From the NCBI GenBank assembly GCA_951812755.1, contig OX638329.1, forward strand, positions 3,728,522-3,792,521: a DNA stretch of 64,000 nt, in the 5' to 3' direction. The notes under the pieces were generated by a model, which worked only from the letters and a program-made list of their open reading frames with translations, made no database searches and had not been told where the DNA came from. The position numbers and the translations under genes were made by a program. Shown here piece after piece: positions 53,580 through 63,160 of this stretch. Position 1 is the first letter of the stretch. Each line of letters starts with the position of its first letter. Source of the stretch: an uncultured Latescibacterota bacterium (lineage in GTDB: Bacteria; Latescibacterota; UBA2968).

Positions 53580-54755
53580 TCAAACTCCTTCCGGCATCTG
53601 CCCGGAAGCCCGCGATCTGTTCGGACGAAAATCGGGAACTTTCATTAGCTCGGTGCCCCGGGCAATAGACTCCGCGGCCAGAACCGCAGGTGCCGCCGTT
53701 TCCATCGCCCTGTACACATCGAACTCCAGAGGTTTATTTTCAACCACGGCATTCCGAAAAGCGGTGTGGACGTAATAATCTGCATCCCCATGTCCACTGC
53801 CGTGCGCTTCTGCAGGCGCGTCTGTGCGCTCAAAATTCCAATCTACTTCGGCCAGATCGTGCATCTGGGAATCCGCCAGCCACATCAGAGGGCGACCCTT
53901 TTCTGACCGTTTCCACTCCACACACCCCCTCGTCCCGATAACCTGGTACCAATGATGCCCCCTGCGGCTCGGGATCTTCTGCATAAAACCGGCCGCCATC
54001 CGCAATAACCTGTCCTTCTCCGTCTTCATCAATGCGACCTGAATATCCGGTTGATCAATCTCTGGATGCGAATAGCTGGGCGACCCGGTGCTCATCGCCG
54101 TTACTTCAACTACCCGGTCATCTAAAACCTTCAGCATCGGACTCAACTCGTGCGGAAGATAGTGAATCGGAGGCATCAGGTGCAGCCACGTAGGCTCTGC
54201 CCCTGGATGCGATGGAAGCTCTTCTACCCGACACTGCTGCCCTGTCTTATAATCCTGAAAAAACTGGCGCGTGCCGTAATAGCCGATATACTGCCCCTCG
54301 CAATAGGTCACCCGCCCCAACCGTCCCTCAGCCACCAGGTCCCGCCAGGCATCCACAAAACCCCAGTAGCGCGTCTGTTCCGCAAGCTGATAGACCCGTC
54401 CCGTGCGTTCTGCCGCCGTTACGATCCGCCAGCAGTCCTCCATTGTATGTGCGGCGGGAACCTCCATATTCACATGCTTCCCAGCCTCCAGAGCCTGCGC
54501 CGCCATCGCTCCCTGGTCCTTCCTGCGGACGACCAGACCGACCGCGTCCATATTCTCATAGGATAAAAAATCCTCGTAGTCGCTGAACACCACGACATCG
54601 TTCCGGTACTCAATCAGGGATAGCGCCCGCTCGTGCAGCGGTTCAATCCAGTCGTAGAGTGCCGTGATGCGGTAGCCCGGCATCTTTAGCAGGGTACTGA
54701 TCCAGCGTCGAGAACGGCCGCCCAACCCGGCAATGCCGATGCGTATTTCATCCAT
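53580..54755 (-). CDS. Gfo/Idh/MocA-family protein with altered EKP motif
   Basis: 391 residues. Rossmann start RIGIAGLGGRSRRWISTLLK, then the family region HVNMEVPAAHTMEDCWRIVT, where the usual catalytic lysine (EKP) is a valine (EVP). The C-terminal dimerisation sheet is present (HPGAEPTWLHLMPPIHYLPH). Normally these enzymes oxidise sugar hydroxyls with NAD(P); lack of the lysine suggests a changed reaction or loss of activity. Confidence 0.85.
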   Translation of the reverse strand: MDEIRIGIAGLGGRSRRWISTLLKMPGYRITALYDWIEPLHERALSLIEYRNDVVVFSDYEDFLSYENMDAVGLVVRRKDQGAMAAQALEAGKHVNMEVPAAHTMEDCWRIVTAAERTGRVYQLAEQTRYWGFVDAWRDLVAEGRLGRVTYCEGQYIGYYGTRQFFQDYKTGQQCRVEELPSHPGAEPTWLHLMPPIHYLPHELSPMLKVLDDRVVEVTAMSTGSPSYSHPEIDQPDIQVALMKTEKDRLLRMAAGFMQKIPSRRGHHWYQVIGTRGCVEWKRSEKGRPLMWLADSQMHDLAEVDWNFERTDAPAEAHGSGHGDADYYVHTAFRNAVVENKPLEFDVYRAMETAAPAVLAAESIARGTELMKVPDFRPNRSRASGQMPEGV

Positions 54756-54822
54756 CTCTCAACCTCTCCGTTCATAAAATACATGGTCACAATAGCTACG
54801 GGGAATAGAGTAAAAATCCCTG

Positions 54823-55761
54823 CTACTCCCTGCGCGAAAGCCGCCAGACATCCGACTCCATATTATTTCCCGCCACCATCCATAGCGACCCGTCGCAAAC
54901 GAACACACTCGCCGCGTGCCTGGGTGCCCAGGGTGTATCGGGCAATTCGGTCCAGTTCACCCCATCCGCAGAATACCACACATCGCGGCGATTCCCACTC
55001 TTTGCCCCATAGCCTTCCAGCACCCACATACGGTCGTCGAACGCGGCCACCTCGTGGTATTGCCTGGGTACCCACGGAGCGTGTGTCATGTGCTGTTCCC
55101 AGTTCACTCCATCTTCCGAACGCCACACATCATTGTAATAATTGCGGGTAGGCGTTGCAGGCGTATCGTATGTCCCTCCACCCAGAATCCACATCCTGTT
55201 CTTATGCACAACGGCTCCTCCGATCATCCCTCTGGGCACCCACGGAGCGCACGCGATAACCCGGGTCCAGTTCACCCCATCTTCCGAATTCCATACATCG
55301 TTGTAAAAGACCTCATTCCCGCCTGCAAAACCGGGCATTGTCTGCCCGCCCATCACCCATATCCGACCGTCAAAAGCCAGGGTATAATGGAGCGCCCGGG
55401 GAGCCCACGGCACGCGATCATTAACCAGATCCCATTGCACACCATCTGCACTGCTCCAGACGTCGTTCTGATAATGCCCCTGATTGCAGTCCCCGCCCAC
55501 GATCCACATTCGGCCATCGTGTACCACATATCCGGCCGTATGCCTCCCCTCCCACGGCGCGTGAGGGTTCTCAAGAATCCACGAGACACCATCGGCAGAC
55601 GACCAGACCTCGCTGTTGCAAATCAGGGGAAAATGGACTTTATCTCTGGGATTCCATCCACCCAGCAACCACATTTTATCTTTGAACACCAGTGCGCCAG
55701 CACCATCTCGAGCCTCAAATGCAGCTTTGCCGATAACGAGGTGCCACTCATACTGGTTCAT
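54823..55761 (-). CDS. Kelch-like beta-propeller protein
   Basis: 312 residues from the ATG at 55761, which overlaps the stop of the upstream gene by 3 bp. Five or six blades with the repeat (K/G)DxMWxLGG ... NDVWxSxDGVxW (DGRMWIVGGDCNQ, NRMWILGGGTYD, NDVWRSEDGVNWEQ). No signal peptide. Likely cytosolic or bound to the upstream glycosidase-like protein through translational coupling; the role is unknown, but sialic-acid mutarotase-like or protein-binding functions occur in such propellers. Confidence 0.8.
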   Translation of the reverse strand: MNQYEWHLVIGKAAFEARDGAGALVFKDKMWLLGGWNPRDKVHFPLICNSEVWSSADGVSWILENPHAPWEGRHTAGYVVHDGRMWIVGGDCNQGHYQNDVWSSADGVQWDLVNDRVPWAPRALHYTLAFDGRIWVMGGQTMPGFAGGNEVFYNDVWNSEDGVNWTRVIACAPWVPRGMIGGAVVHKNRMWILGGGTYDTPATPTRNYYNDVWRSEDGVNWEQHMTHAPWVPRQYHEVAAFDDRMWVLEGYGAKSGNRRDVWYSADGVNWTELPDTPWAPRHAASVFVCDGSLWMVAGNNMESDVWRLSRRE

Positions 55762-58106
55762 TTGGCATATTCCATGCTCAGTGAGGCCAGATACCCATCG
55801 GACGCATATTCCGTCACCCGTTTCCCGGCCTCGAATTGGACTGCATCTACCCATATCGCTCCCGTTCCCAGGTTAGCCAACCGGATCCACACCGCCGACC
55901 AGTCCATCCCCTCCCCTGATTCGGGAATGGCGCAGATTAGCTGGTGCCTCTGCCAGTCGGAACTCAGTTCGATCTCCTGCTGGAAGCGTCCCTCTCCATG
56001 GAAATTCGCGACTTCCAGACGGGCTTTCAACCCCGGGTATTCTGCCTTGAGATAGGCCGACAACACATAGGTTCGGCCTCGATCCACGGGCAGTCCGGGA
56101 TGCCTCCGCTTCGCTTTGGGATACGGGTGCTTATAGGTGGCACGGGCGCTTCCCGTGTTATCCTTTTGGCCGAGGATCTTGAGCGAATACCGGCCGTGTT
56201 GGGCGGTCGTGCCGTCCTGTCCCGGCCCCCTGGGATCCCCCACCATCGCCGTGGGCGATAGAGCCGCCCTCGAGAGTTCCCAGCAGTCCGGCCAGCCCGG
56301 CAGGGCGGATTCTTCGAAACTCGAGTTGGCAAGGAGGTTCTTCGATGGTCCCGGTCCTTCCACGGTGTCCGGTGCCGCGTCCACGCCCTCGCCCGATAGG
56401 CTCGCGCGGATGTCCACGCGCGAAAACGGTTTTCTCGAAACGCCGGCCACCCGGTAAGCCCGGGTCGCGTAACCCTCCAGGCGGTCGGAGAAGATCCCCT
56501 CCCGTAATTTGAATACCCGACCTTCATGGAAGTCGGAGACCCGTGTCGTCAAGCCCATTGCGGAGAGATCCCACCTGACCTCAACGGCGCGTGGGCTACT
56601 GTTGGCCGCCAGGAGCAGCCCACCCCCCTCAGGACAATCCTTGAACAAAGCCTGGACAACCGGAAATGCCTCAGGTGGCGAAGGCGCTGGCTCCACTGCG
56701 ATACGCTGCGGGGGAGTACGCGTAAGCAGCGCTGGTGCCATCGCGTGGAGCTCTGCCGAAAGCGCCTTCATATCCTCGTAGGTCGCTCGGTGGCGAATCG
56801 GAGACGCGAAGTACAGGACCGACTTCGCCCCGTGGATGAGTGCCAGATAGACGTTCAAGCGGCGCTCCTGAGGCGTGTGTGGCCGCCGCGCGCCTGAGTA
56901 GAGCTCTCCTTGCGGTATCATCAGCATAGGCTGGTGCTGTGGCTCCGTGATCCGTCTGGCGGCCTCGGCACATCGCGCCATGTAGTTGGGGCGATGGTTC
57001 ATATAGTCGTATGCGGGAATCACCCCGACAACGGGACTCCAATAGACGTGCACGCCCAGCACATCGGCAATTCGGTACCAGTCGGCGTCAATCCGCCTCG
57101 ACCCGGAGATATAGACCGGATGGTGAGGATCCAGGTCGTGGATCGTGTCGTAGAAATTCTCGAGCAGCTCGGGCGATTTGTCCCAGGGCTGATGCGGCTC
57201 ATCCGGGCCGTAGTAGGCGATCACCGACGGATGGCTCCGCACGGCGCGAATGAATTCGGGAATCTCCCCCACGGCCTCTCTGAAGTCCTGGGGAAAGGTA
57301 GGCGAGCGGTAGAGCAGCTTGCGTTCCTTTCCGGTGAAAGAAAGCGGTTGCTCGACCACATAGATCCCGTTGCGACGGGCTTCCTCCAGTGTCTCCAGTG
57401 CGCTGGGAATAGAATGGGCGCGGCCCATCCCCCACCAGCGAATGACGGTGTTGAAACCCGCCTCCCGATACAGCTTCAGGGCCGCCTCGTCCATCTCCAG
57501 ACTCACCATCCCCACCGGGAAGAATGGCTTCCCATCTATCAGCAGCACCTGGTTTACCTGGTCAACTTTGACCTCCGTCGTCCCTTCCGTAGCAGAGGGA
57601 TGTTTGAGCAAAGGCAGGTTCAGTTCGGTCACAGGCTCGCCAGATCCATCGCCCAATCGCAGGTGTACCCGGTGGCGTCCGGGTGGGAGTTCGCGAATGG
57701 GCAACTCAATCTGCGATTCCTCCCTCGCCTGGACAAGAGATACATGGGCGTTGGGAGGTAGTTCTTCCGTGACGGGTGAGGTCACATCCGCCGTAGCGAC
57801 CCTGAGTTCATGCGTGGTGATCACCTCGCCGCCCTCATCAATCAGAGACACAGAGAGCCTCAAGTCGTCGGTCCGCGCCTTCGAGGCCTCCAGATGGACT
57901 GAGGCCGCGAGACGGGCAACATCCTCTGTGGTGTAGTAGTTGCGGTCCAGATAGGCGTCCAGCACATCGGGCGCCTCCGTAGCAGATACATCCATAGTTA
58001 TCAGTCTCATCTTCGCAAGTCCCTCCCAGACTCCAGCAAGACAAATCGCCATCGTGAGAATCCCAGTCAGCCATCCCACTATTGCCTTCATCTTTACCTT
58101 AGCCAT
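55758..58106 (-). CDS. Glycoside-hydrolase-like TIM barrel with CBM
   Basis: 782 residues. Hydrophobic N-terminus (AIVGWLTGILTMAICLAGVW) probably a signal anchor. An Ig-like part precedes the barrel: NGIYVVEQPLSFTGKERKLL, PSVIAYYGPDEPHQPWDKSP (acid/base glutamate in DEP), MIPQGELYSGARRPHTP (second glutamate), ALIHGAKSVLYFA. The C-terminal third is a CBM4/9-type module (LLANSSFEESALPGWPDCWE, IWVDAVQFEAG). It fits clan GH-A but I cannot assign a family. Start overlaps the upstream gene by 8 bp. Confidence 0.75.
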   Translation of the reverse strand: MAKVKMKAIVGWLTGILTMAICLAGVWEGLAKMRLITMDVSATEAPDVLDAYLDRNYYTTEDVARLAASVHLEASKARTDDLRLSVSLIDEGGEVITTHELRVATADVTSPVTEELPPNAHVSLVQAREESQIELPIRELPPGRHRVHLRLGDGSGEPVTELNLPLLKHPSATEGTTEVKVDQVNQVLLIDGKPFFPVGMVSLEMDEAALKLYREAGFNTVIRWWGMGRAHSIPSALETLEEARRNGIYVVEQPLSFTGKERKLLYRSPTFPQDFREAVGEIPEFIRAVRSHPSVIAYYGPDEPHQPWDKSPELLENFYDTIHDLDPHHPVYISGSRRIDADWYRIADVLGVHVYWSPVVGVIPAYDYMNHRPNYMARCAEAARRITEPQHQPMLMIPQGELYSGARRPHTPQERRLNVYLALIHGAKSVLYFASPIRHRATYEDMKALSAELHAMAPALLTRTPPQRIAVEPAPSPPEAFPVVQALFKDCPEGGGLLLAANSSPRAVEVRWDLSAMGLTTRVSDFHEGRVFKLREGIFSDRLEGYATRAYRVAGVSRKPFSRVDIRASLSGEGVDAAPDTVEGPGPSKNLLANSSFEESALPGWPDCWELSRAALSPTAMVGDPRGPGQDGTTAQHGRYSLKILGQKDNTGSARATYKHPYPKAKRRHPGLPVDRGRTYVLSAYLKAEYPGLKARLEVANFHGEGRFQQEIELSSDWQRHQLICAIPESGEGMDWSAVWIRLANLGTGAIWVDAVQFEAGKRVTEYASDGYLASLSMEYAK

Positions 58107-58971
58107 CGCTCAGCACCGATTTCAGATAGTGGATATCCTGCTGCGCGAACCACTCCCGATCCCCCTGCCTGGGCCCCTCAATGCAGATCGGCCCGTCGAA
58201 TCCATCCTCCCGCAACAGTCGCAGGAATTCCCGGTTGTTGATCATCCCCTCGCCCAGCGGGCACTTGACCATCACCGTGTGATCGCCCACATTGACCGCG
58301 TGAGAATTCTTCAAATGCACCATGTAGATCCGTCCGCTCAGCGTGGAAACTGCCTCGCTCAACGTGGGTGCTTTGGCAAAATACGCCATATTGCCGTAAT
58401 CCAGATTCGCCCCTACTGCCGGTGAATCGATCATATCCAGGAGCTTTGCCGTCGGCTCCGGAAGATCTGTCAAGCACCCCATATGTGTCTCGAACGCCAT
58501 TTTAAACCCGAACTCCTCCGCTACCGCGCCCAGTTCGCGGAAGCCTTCAGCCGCCCACTTATAGTGATCCTCTGTAGCCGCTCCCGATCCACTCGCGTGG
58601 TAATTCCAGGATGGCGCACTCCGATCCCTCCTCGGTATGCTTCCTGCACCCACATTGCACACCGTCAACTCGACGCGTTCGGCTGCCATCCGGTAGAAAT
58701 GCACACCTTCTTCGACCTGCGCCTTCCGCTCCGCTGCATCCTCCGTCGCCAGATTGACCCCCGGCCCACCGAAGAGCACATGTTCGAGACCCGCATCCTC
58801 CGCTGCTCTGGCTACTTCATCTACATACGCTTCCGGCGTCTCGTCAACGCCTCGCCGCACCCGCCGGAACTCGATCCCGTCAAACCCCCAGGCCACTGCC
58901 TTGCGGCACATCTCTGGAATTGTCTGACCCTGTTCGCAGTAGTTTACATGCATAATAATGGGCAACGACAC
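58099..58971 (-). CDS. Sugar phosphate isomerase/epimerase-type TIM barrel
   Basis: 290 residues; GTG start with AAGGAG seven bases upstream. Barrel motifs: AVAWGFDGIEFRRVRRGVDE, GFKMAFETHMGCLTD, VGANLDYGNMAYF, RIYMVHLKNSHAVN, DGPICIEGPRQGDREW, carrying the acidic and histidine metal ligands. It overlaps the glycosidase-like gene and probably works on a sugar released by it or on a related intermediate. Confidence 0.85.
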   Translation of the reverse strand: MSLPIIMHVNYCEQGQTIPEMCRKAVAWGFDGIEFRRVRRGVDETPEAYVDEVARAAEDAGLEHVLFGGPGVNLATEDAAERKAQVEEGVHFYRMAAERVELTVCNVGAGSIPRRDRSAPSWNYHASGSGAATEDHYKWAAEGFRELGAVAEEFGFKMAFETHMGCLTDLPEPTAKLLDMIDSPAVGANLDYGNMAYFAKAPTLSEAVSTLSGRIYMVHLKNSHAVNVGDHTVMVKCPLGEGMINNREFLRLLREDGFDGPICIEGPRQGDREWFAQQDIHYLKSVLSDG

Positions 58972-58999
58972 ACACTATCTCCTTTCTGTAGCACCGCGT

Positions 59000-60217
59000 T
59001 CAGCCTGTCCCGTCCCCTCCCATTTCCCAATAACTACTCAGCGTAAACTTCTCGGGAGGATCGTAAAGCCAGGCGCCCGGCGAAGGCTCATCAAGCGCCC
59101 GAAACAATGCCCAGATCGTCTTTCGTCCGGTCTCCCGTACGTCATCTGGCGTTCTGCCAAACCAGGGAAACTCCAACCCTACGCCTTGTGCGCCAAACTC
59201 GCGGCGGCAATACTCCCCCATCAACTCGCGCTGCGGTCGTGTGGAGCTTATCGGCCGAGGCTCTCGGATATGCCACTGTTTCCCAAACTCGACCTGATCG
59301 GGCATAAACTTCAGGAACCGATTCCGAAGATGAGGCTCCAGCCCCAGGAGTCCATCGCTGTGTTTGTTCTGCCAGTTGTGCAGACCGATACACAATTGAG
59401 GCTTAACCCGATCCACCATCTCCCAGAGCACCCGGTGCGCCCTGTCCTGTGCCGTAGATGACATAATCAGGTCTGCGCCCTGGGGGGCGGTCAACCGTCC
59501 CATACCGTTCACCACCCCATCTGGATTGGCCATCGGGACGATGTAAAAGACGTAGCACCGCAACGCCGCAATCGCCCATGGATCTTCGCTCAAGAGCCAC
59601 TGAACCATTCCCTCTATCGCATAGCTCGACGCGCTCTCATACGCGTGGTAGCGCGAAACGATCAGCACGCGCGTCTTCTCGCGTTTCCCTGAATCTGTAA
59701 TTGTCAAAAGCGGTAGATTGCGCCCCTCCTCGCTCTTCCCGATCTGCTCAACCTGCACCAGCGGATGCGCCCGAAGCGAATCTACAAAAGCTTCGCTTTG
59801 CGTATATGTATATGGCGGATGCCAGTGAACCTCCGTCTCACCCGGCGGAATATTCAGCTCAAATTCTGCCACCGAACCTTCCACATCCCCCATCACCGTG
59901 CGCCACGCCTCGTGCCCTGGCTCGCGGACGACCACAAAATCGCGATAGGACATATACGTGCTCGGGCTGAAACCCCGGGGCATATCCGGCGGTGCTTCGT
60001 CGCACTGCCAGTCTATCAGGAGTGCCAAAGTCTCATCCGCCTGCGATTCATTCACCAATTTCAGACCCAGCCGGGTGCTGTGCCCCACGGCCTCTTCGCT
60101 GATCCCGGGACTTGGACGCCACGAAGGAAAAATGCGAAATCGGTTCTCGCCCTCCTGTCGCACACCCTGCTCGCTTTGCGGACAGCTTCCCTCAAAACCG
60201 ACGATAATTCTTGCCAC
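59000..60217 (-). CDS. M14-family zinc carboxypeptidase-like protein
   Basis: 405 residues; GTG start with AGGAGG seven bases upstream, no signal peptide. An N-terminal beta-domain of about 140 residues precedes the peptidase domain. The zinc motif HxxE is HAYE in VLIVSRYHAYESASSYAIEG; the third ligand is in QLCIGLHNWQNKHSDG; the catalytic glutamate is in GVGLEFPWFGRTP. A domain layout with N-terminal sandwich recalls cytosolic carboxypeptidases of the AGBL/CCP type. The substrate may be a peptide or amide-linked sugar acid. Confidence 0.8.
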   Translation of the reverse strand: MARIIVGFEGSCPQSEQGVRQEGENRFRIFPSWRPSPGISEEAVGHSTRLGLKLVNESQADETLALLIDWQCDEAPPDMPRGFSPSTYMSYRDFVVVREPGHEAWRTVMGDVEGSVAEFELNIPPGETEVHWHPPYTYTQSEAFVDSLRAHPLVQVEQIGKSEEGRNLPLLTITDSGKREKTRVLIVSRYHAYESASSYAIEGMVQWLLSEDPWAIAALRCYVFYIVPMANPDGVVNGMGRLTAPQGADLIMSSTAQDRAHRVLWEMVDRVKPQLCIGLHNWQNKHSDGLLGLEPHLRNRFLKFMPDQVEFGKQWHIREPRPISSTRPQRELMGEYCRREFGAQGVGLEFPWFGRTPDDVRETGRKTIWALFRALDEPSPGAWLYDPPEKFTLSSYWEMGGDGTG

Positions 60218-60229
60218 AAATAACCTCCT

Positions 60230-61033
60230 TTACCACTCTGTCTGGTTCGCCTGCGGGGTAGCCTCATCGATATTCGGACTCACGTCGGCATCCACTAAGC
60301 CCAGCGTCCACCGGATGGCTCCCAGCATCATCTCCCGGAAGATCGGATTGGTCCACGTCTCGTCAAAGTTGCCCATGCTCGTGTAGAACACCCGCGACTT
60401 ACCATTCACGCGAGCCCAGGTGGCCGGATACAGGGGACGCAGAATCTTCTGATGCATCTCCTGCCGCTCGGGCGGCACCTCAGCCTTCTTCGCCACCTCC
60501 GTATCCTGCGCGAGAATCACATGCGTATCCTTCTTGAACGCTTTGAACGTGTACCACGGATCCCGGATACAGAACGACTCTGCGGTGTTCTCAAGGCCGG
60601 GGAAATTCGGGGACTTCACCACCATCCTCCCCTCCTGCGTCGGCGCATGACCATTGTAGGAACATCCGATGATGTCCTGCGAACACGAAACCGCATTCCG
60701 AAGCCCCACGAACCCGGCACCTTCGACCAATGCCTGAAAAAACCGCGCCTTGCCGCGTTCGGAAATCGGGGGTGACCCCTGCGTGCTCTCTGTTCCCATC
60801 AACTGCTGAAGCGATCCCGACGAGAAGAATACAAACGCTCCATACGCGCTCAGATCGCCGTCGAACACCTCTCCGTTCCGCGTGCAATCCACCGCGAACC
60901 CTCCCTTTTCACCGATCTCCATCATCACCTGATCCGACAGGCTCGGCCCCTTCAGGGGCTTCAAAGGACTGGGAAGCGCGTTGAGAGTATATACCGTATG
61001 CCGTGTGAAATACAATACCTTCTTGCCTCCCAT
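60230..61033 (-). CDS. ThuA-like protein (trehalose-utilisation family)
   Basis: 267 residues from the ATG at 61033, with AGGAGG upstream; the 24 codons above it overlap the next gene and are not needed. The glutamine-amidotransferase-like fold is seen in KVLYFTRHTVYTL, YGAFVFFSSGS, GFVGLRNAVSCSQD and RVFYTSMGNFDETWTNP, the last typical of the ThuA family. ThuA proteins are often linked to Gfo/Idh oxidoreductases and sugar degradation, exactly the arrangement found here. Confidence 0.85.
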   Translation of the reverse strand: MGGKKVLYFTRHTVYTLNALPSPLKPLKGPSLSDQVMMEIGEKGGFAVDCTRNGEVFDGDLSAYGAFVFFSSGSLQQLMGTESTQGSPPISERGKARFFQALVEGAGFVGLRNAVSCSQDIIGCSYNGHAPTQEGRMVVKSPNFPGLENTAESFCIRDPWYTFKAFKKDTHVILAQDTEVAKKAEVPPERQEMHQKILRPLYPATWARVNGKSRVFYTSMGNFDETWTNPIFREMMLGAIRWTLGLVDADVSPNIDEATPQANQTEW

Positions 61034-61055
61034 CGAGATACCTCCTTTGCACCTA

Positions 61056-61994
61056 TCAAAGCGCAGCACCCATCTCCTCGAGTTGTGCGATAATTTTATC
61101 CACATCCTGCATGGTTCTCGCCGCGCTTTGTATGGGAGAAATATCTTCTTCTATCCCACGGACCGCGTTCAGATAATTCTCCACATCCCACCAACTTCCA
61201 GACGCATGGTGCGGTCCTTCACCCGCTTCGAGCACTCCGATTCTCTCCTCGGACTTTCCGGGCGCCTTATACCGCCGGTCAGTCAGCACATGGCCCTCTT
61301 CTCCGACGATCTGGACATCCATAATCTCGCCCCCCATCATGCCCGAGCTGAAATTGAAGGTCCCGACAGCCCCGCTTTTGAATGACGCAGTCGCCACATA
61401 GCTGCGAACGCCCTCCTGCCAGCCTCCTTCGACCTTCAGTTCCTCAATATCCCCCATAAAGAACCGGCCAGCATCTACCGCGTGCGAGTTCATATCAATC
61501 GCCGCGGCCCTCAGGTCCGATCCGGTGCGGACCATGTAGCGCACGATACACAGCGTCGGTCTGCCAAATGCCTCATTTTTCATCACGCGCTTCATATCTC
61601 GAAATGCCTTTGAAAATCGCAACGTGAATCCGGTGTGTGCTACCACGCCCTTGCGCTTCGAAATATCCGCCATCTCTTGAGCCATCTGCCCGTTAGCCGC
61701 TGGCGGTTTTTGCGTGTAAAGAGGGAAGCCCATCTCGAGCACCTTCTTTCCCACGCCATAGTGCATCCGGTGAGGCCCCACGCAGAAAACCGCATCCGGT
61801 TTCTCTTTTTCCAGCATCTTCCGGAAATCGGTGTACACCTTTCCAAACCCGTACTCCTCCTGTGCCTTTCGCGCCTTCTCCTCTTCCAGATCGCAGACCG
61901 CAACGAGATCTACGTCGTGCTCTGCGAGATGCGGAAAATTGCGCCGGTTTGTAAACCGGCCCGCGCCGATATAACAGATGCGAAGCTTATCCAC
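61056..61994 (-). CDS. Gfo/Idh/MocA-family oxidoreductase
   Basis: 312 residues; GTG start preceded by GGGAGGGCAGG. Rossmann motif RICYIGAGRFTNRRNFPHLA, with the catalytic lysine present in PLYTQKPPAANGQMA, and the C-terminal domain around DMNSHAVDAGRFFMGDIEEL. It probably oxidises a sugar or inositol-like compound with NAD(P). ThuA follows 22 bp downstream. A terminator of the preceding gene separates it from the PorV-like gene. Confidence 0.9.
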   Translation of the reverse strand: MDKLRICYIGAGRFTNRRNFPHLAEHDVDLVAVCDLEEEKARKAQEEYGFGKVYTDFRKMLEKEKPDAVFCVGPHRMHYGVGKKVLEMGFPLYTQKPPAANGQMAQEMADISKRKGVVAHTGFTLRFSKAFRDMKRVMKNEAFGRPTLCIVRYMVRTGSDLRAAAIDMNSHAVDAGRFFMGDIEELKVEGGWQEGVRSYVATASFKSGAVGTFNFSSGMMGGEIMDVQIVGEEGHVLTDRRYKAPGKSEERIGVLEAGEGPHHASGSWWDVENYLNAVRGIEEDISPIQSAARTMQDVDKIIAQLEEMGAAL

Positions 61995-62018
61995 GCCCTG
62001 CCCTCCCTGTGTATAGAC

Positions 62019-62066
62019 AAAAATAACCGGCAGTTCCCTTCTATTTAAAAAGAGAACCGCCGGTCC
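62019..62066 (-). terminator. Rho-independent terminator of the PorV-like gene
   Basis: On the minus strand, ACCGGC-G-GTTC pairs with GAAC-T-GCCGGT (10 bp with one mismatch), followed by a T-rich tail (TATTTTTG). It lies between the PorV-like gene's stop and the Gfo/Idh gene, so the two are separate transcription units. Confidence 0.75.
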
Positions 62067-62158
62067 GTAGAGTCATGGGCTATCCGATCTCTTTGGACCG
62101 AACAGCCCTCCCGGCTTGTCTTTGCCCTATATACAAACAGTCAGCCATCGATCTTTTC

Positions 62159-63142
62159 TCAGAACACCCCCCCGATCGTCACTCGAATGGGGGCATTGAA
62201 CCACTGCATCTTTGAATAAGCCACATCCACGGTCAACGCCCGGTCGCCGGCAATCTCCTTTTTCAGCCCCACGCCCAGACTGTAACTGTCCGTCTGGTAG
62301 GCGAACTTGTAGCCACCCCGCAGTGCAAGCATATTCTGCACCCACAGTTCGGCTCCCAATAGGGCGCGCAGGTCGTAATCCGTGGCATAAAGCGTCTCCC
62401 CCGACACCGTCAGATACGTCGGATCGCCCTTCTGCCCGAAAACCTCTGCGGCCAGAGCCACATTGTACTGCAACGGCATGAGAAAAGTACTCGACAGAAC
62501 CCTCTTGTCCGGACCGAAGTTCCGCAACCCCATGCCCAGACGCAGGCTCTTAAAGCCCGTGTGGAAATGTGTCCCCACATCGATGGAGACTTGATTGAGA
62601 CTAAATGTATAAAGGGTTTGGTGCAGCCAGGATATCCGCGCACCAAACGAAAACTTATCCGTCAGCCTCAACGCATAGACCGCGCTGATACCTATGTCCC
62701 CGGAAGATACATTCTGCCCCGTGCCCAGCGGCTGGAAGATCGTGGTTTCTTCGATCTCGCCGGGCTGAAAGCCGACCACGCTCATCCCGATCACCCCGCC
62801 CAGAGCCGTGCGCGTATTCCAGGCCACGCCTCCAGAAAAAACATAGGAATCCACCAACCACTTCGTATAGGTGGCCGTCCAGGCCAGGCGGCGAATCTCG
62901 GTCAGCCCCGCTGGATTCCAGAAAATCGCGTTGATGTCATCGGCCACGGCCATATACGCATCTCCCATGGCCACGGGTCGTGCGCCCTGTCCAATCTTGA
63001 GAAACTGAAAACCGCCCAGGCCAGAAAACTTGTGCATGTCAAAGCGGTAATCTATAAATTCCTGCACATCCGCTCTGCCCGGAGGTGCAGACAGGAGCAC
63101 CCCCATTCCGGCAAGCAGGAGTATCAAACAAAATTGTCTCAC
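62159..63142 (-). CDS. PorV/PorQ-type outer-membrane beta-barrel protein
   Basis: 327 residues; GTG start preceded by AGGGGG. Signal peptide 1-24 (ends GRA-DVQ). The family signature is clear: FQFLKIGQGARPVAMGDAYM followed by AVADDINAIFWNPAGLTEI. The rest consists of alternating strands (LALRGGYKFAYQTDSYSLGV) ending with IRVTIGGVF. In Bacteroidota such proteins serve the type IX secretion system; in related uncultured lineages their function is less clear. It follows a protein with a FlgD-like C-terminal domain, as is often seen for secreted proteins of these groups. Confidence 0.9.
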   Translation of the reverse strand: MRQFCLILLLAGMGVLLSAPPGRADVQEFIDYRFDMHKFSGLGGFQFLKIGQGARPVAMGDAYMAVADDINAIFWNPAGLTEIRRLAWTATYTKWLVDSYVFSGGVAWNTRTALGGVIGMSVVGFQPGEIEETTIFQPLGTGQNVSSGDIGISAVYALRLTDKFSFGARISWLHQTLYTFSLNQVSIDVGTHFHTGFKSLRLGMGLRNFGPDKRVLSSTFLMPLQYNVALAAEVFGQKGDPTYLTVSGETLYATDYDLRALLGAELWVQNMLALRGGYKFAYQTDSYSLGVGLKKEIAGDRALTVDVAYSKMQWFNAPIRVTIGGVF

Positions 63143-63160
63143 GGTTCTACCCCCTTTTAT

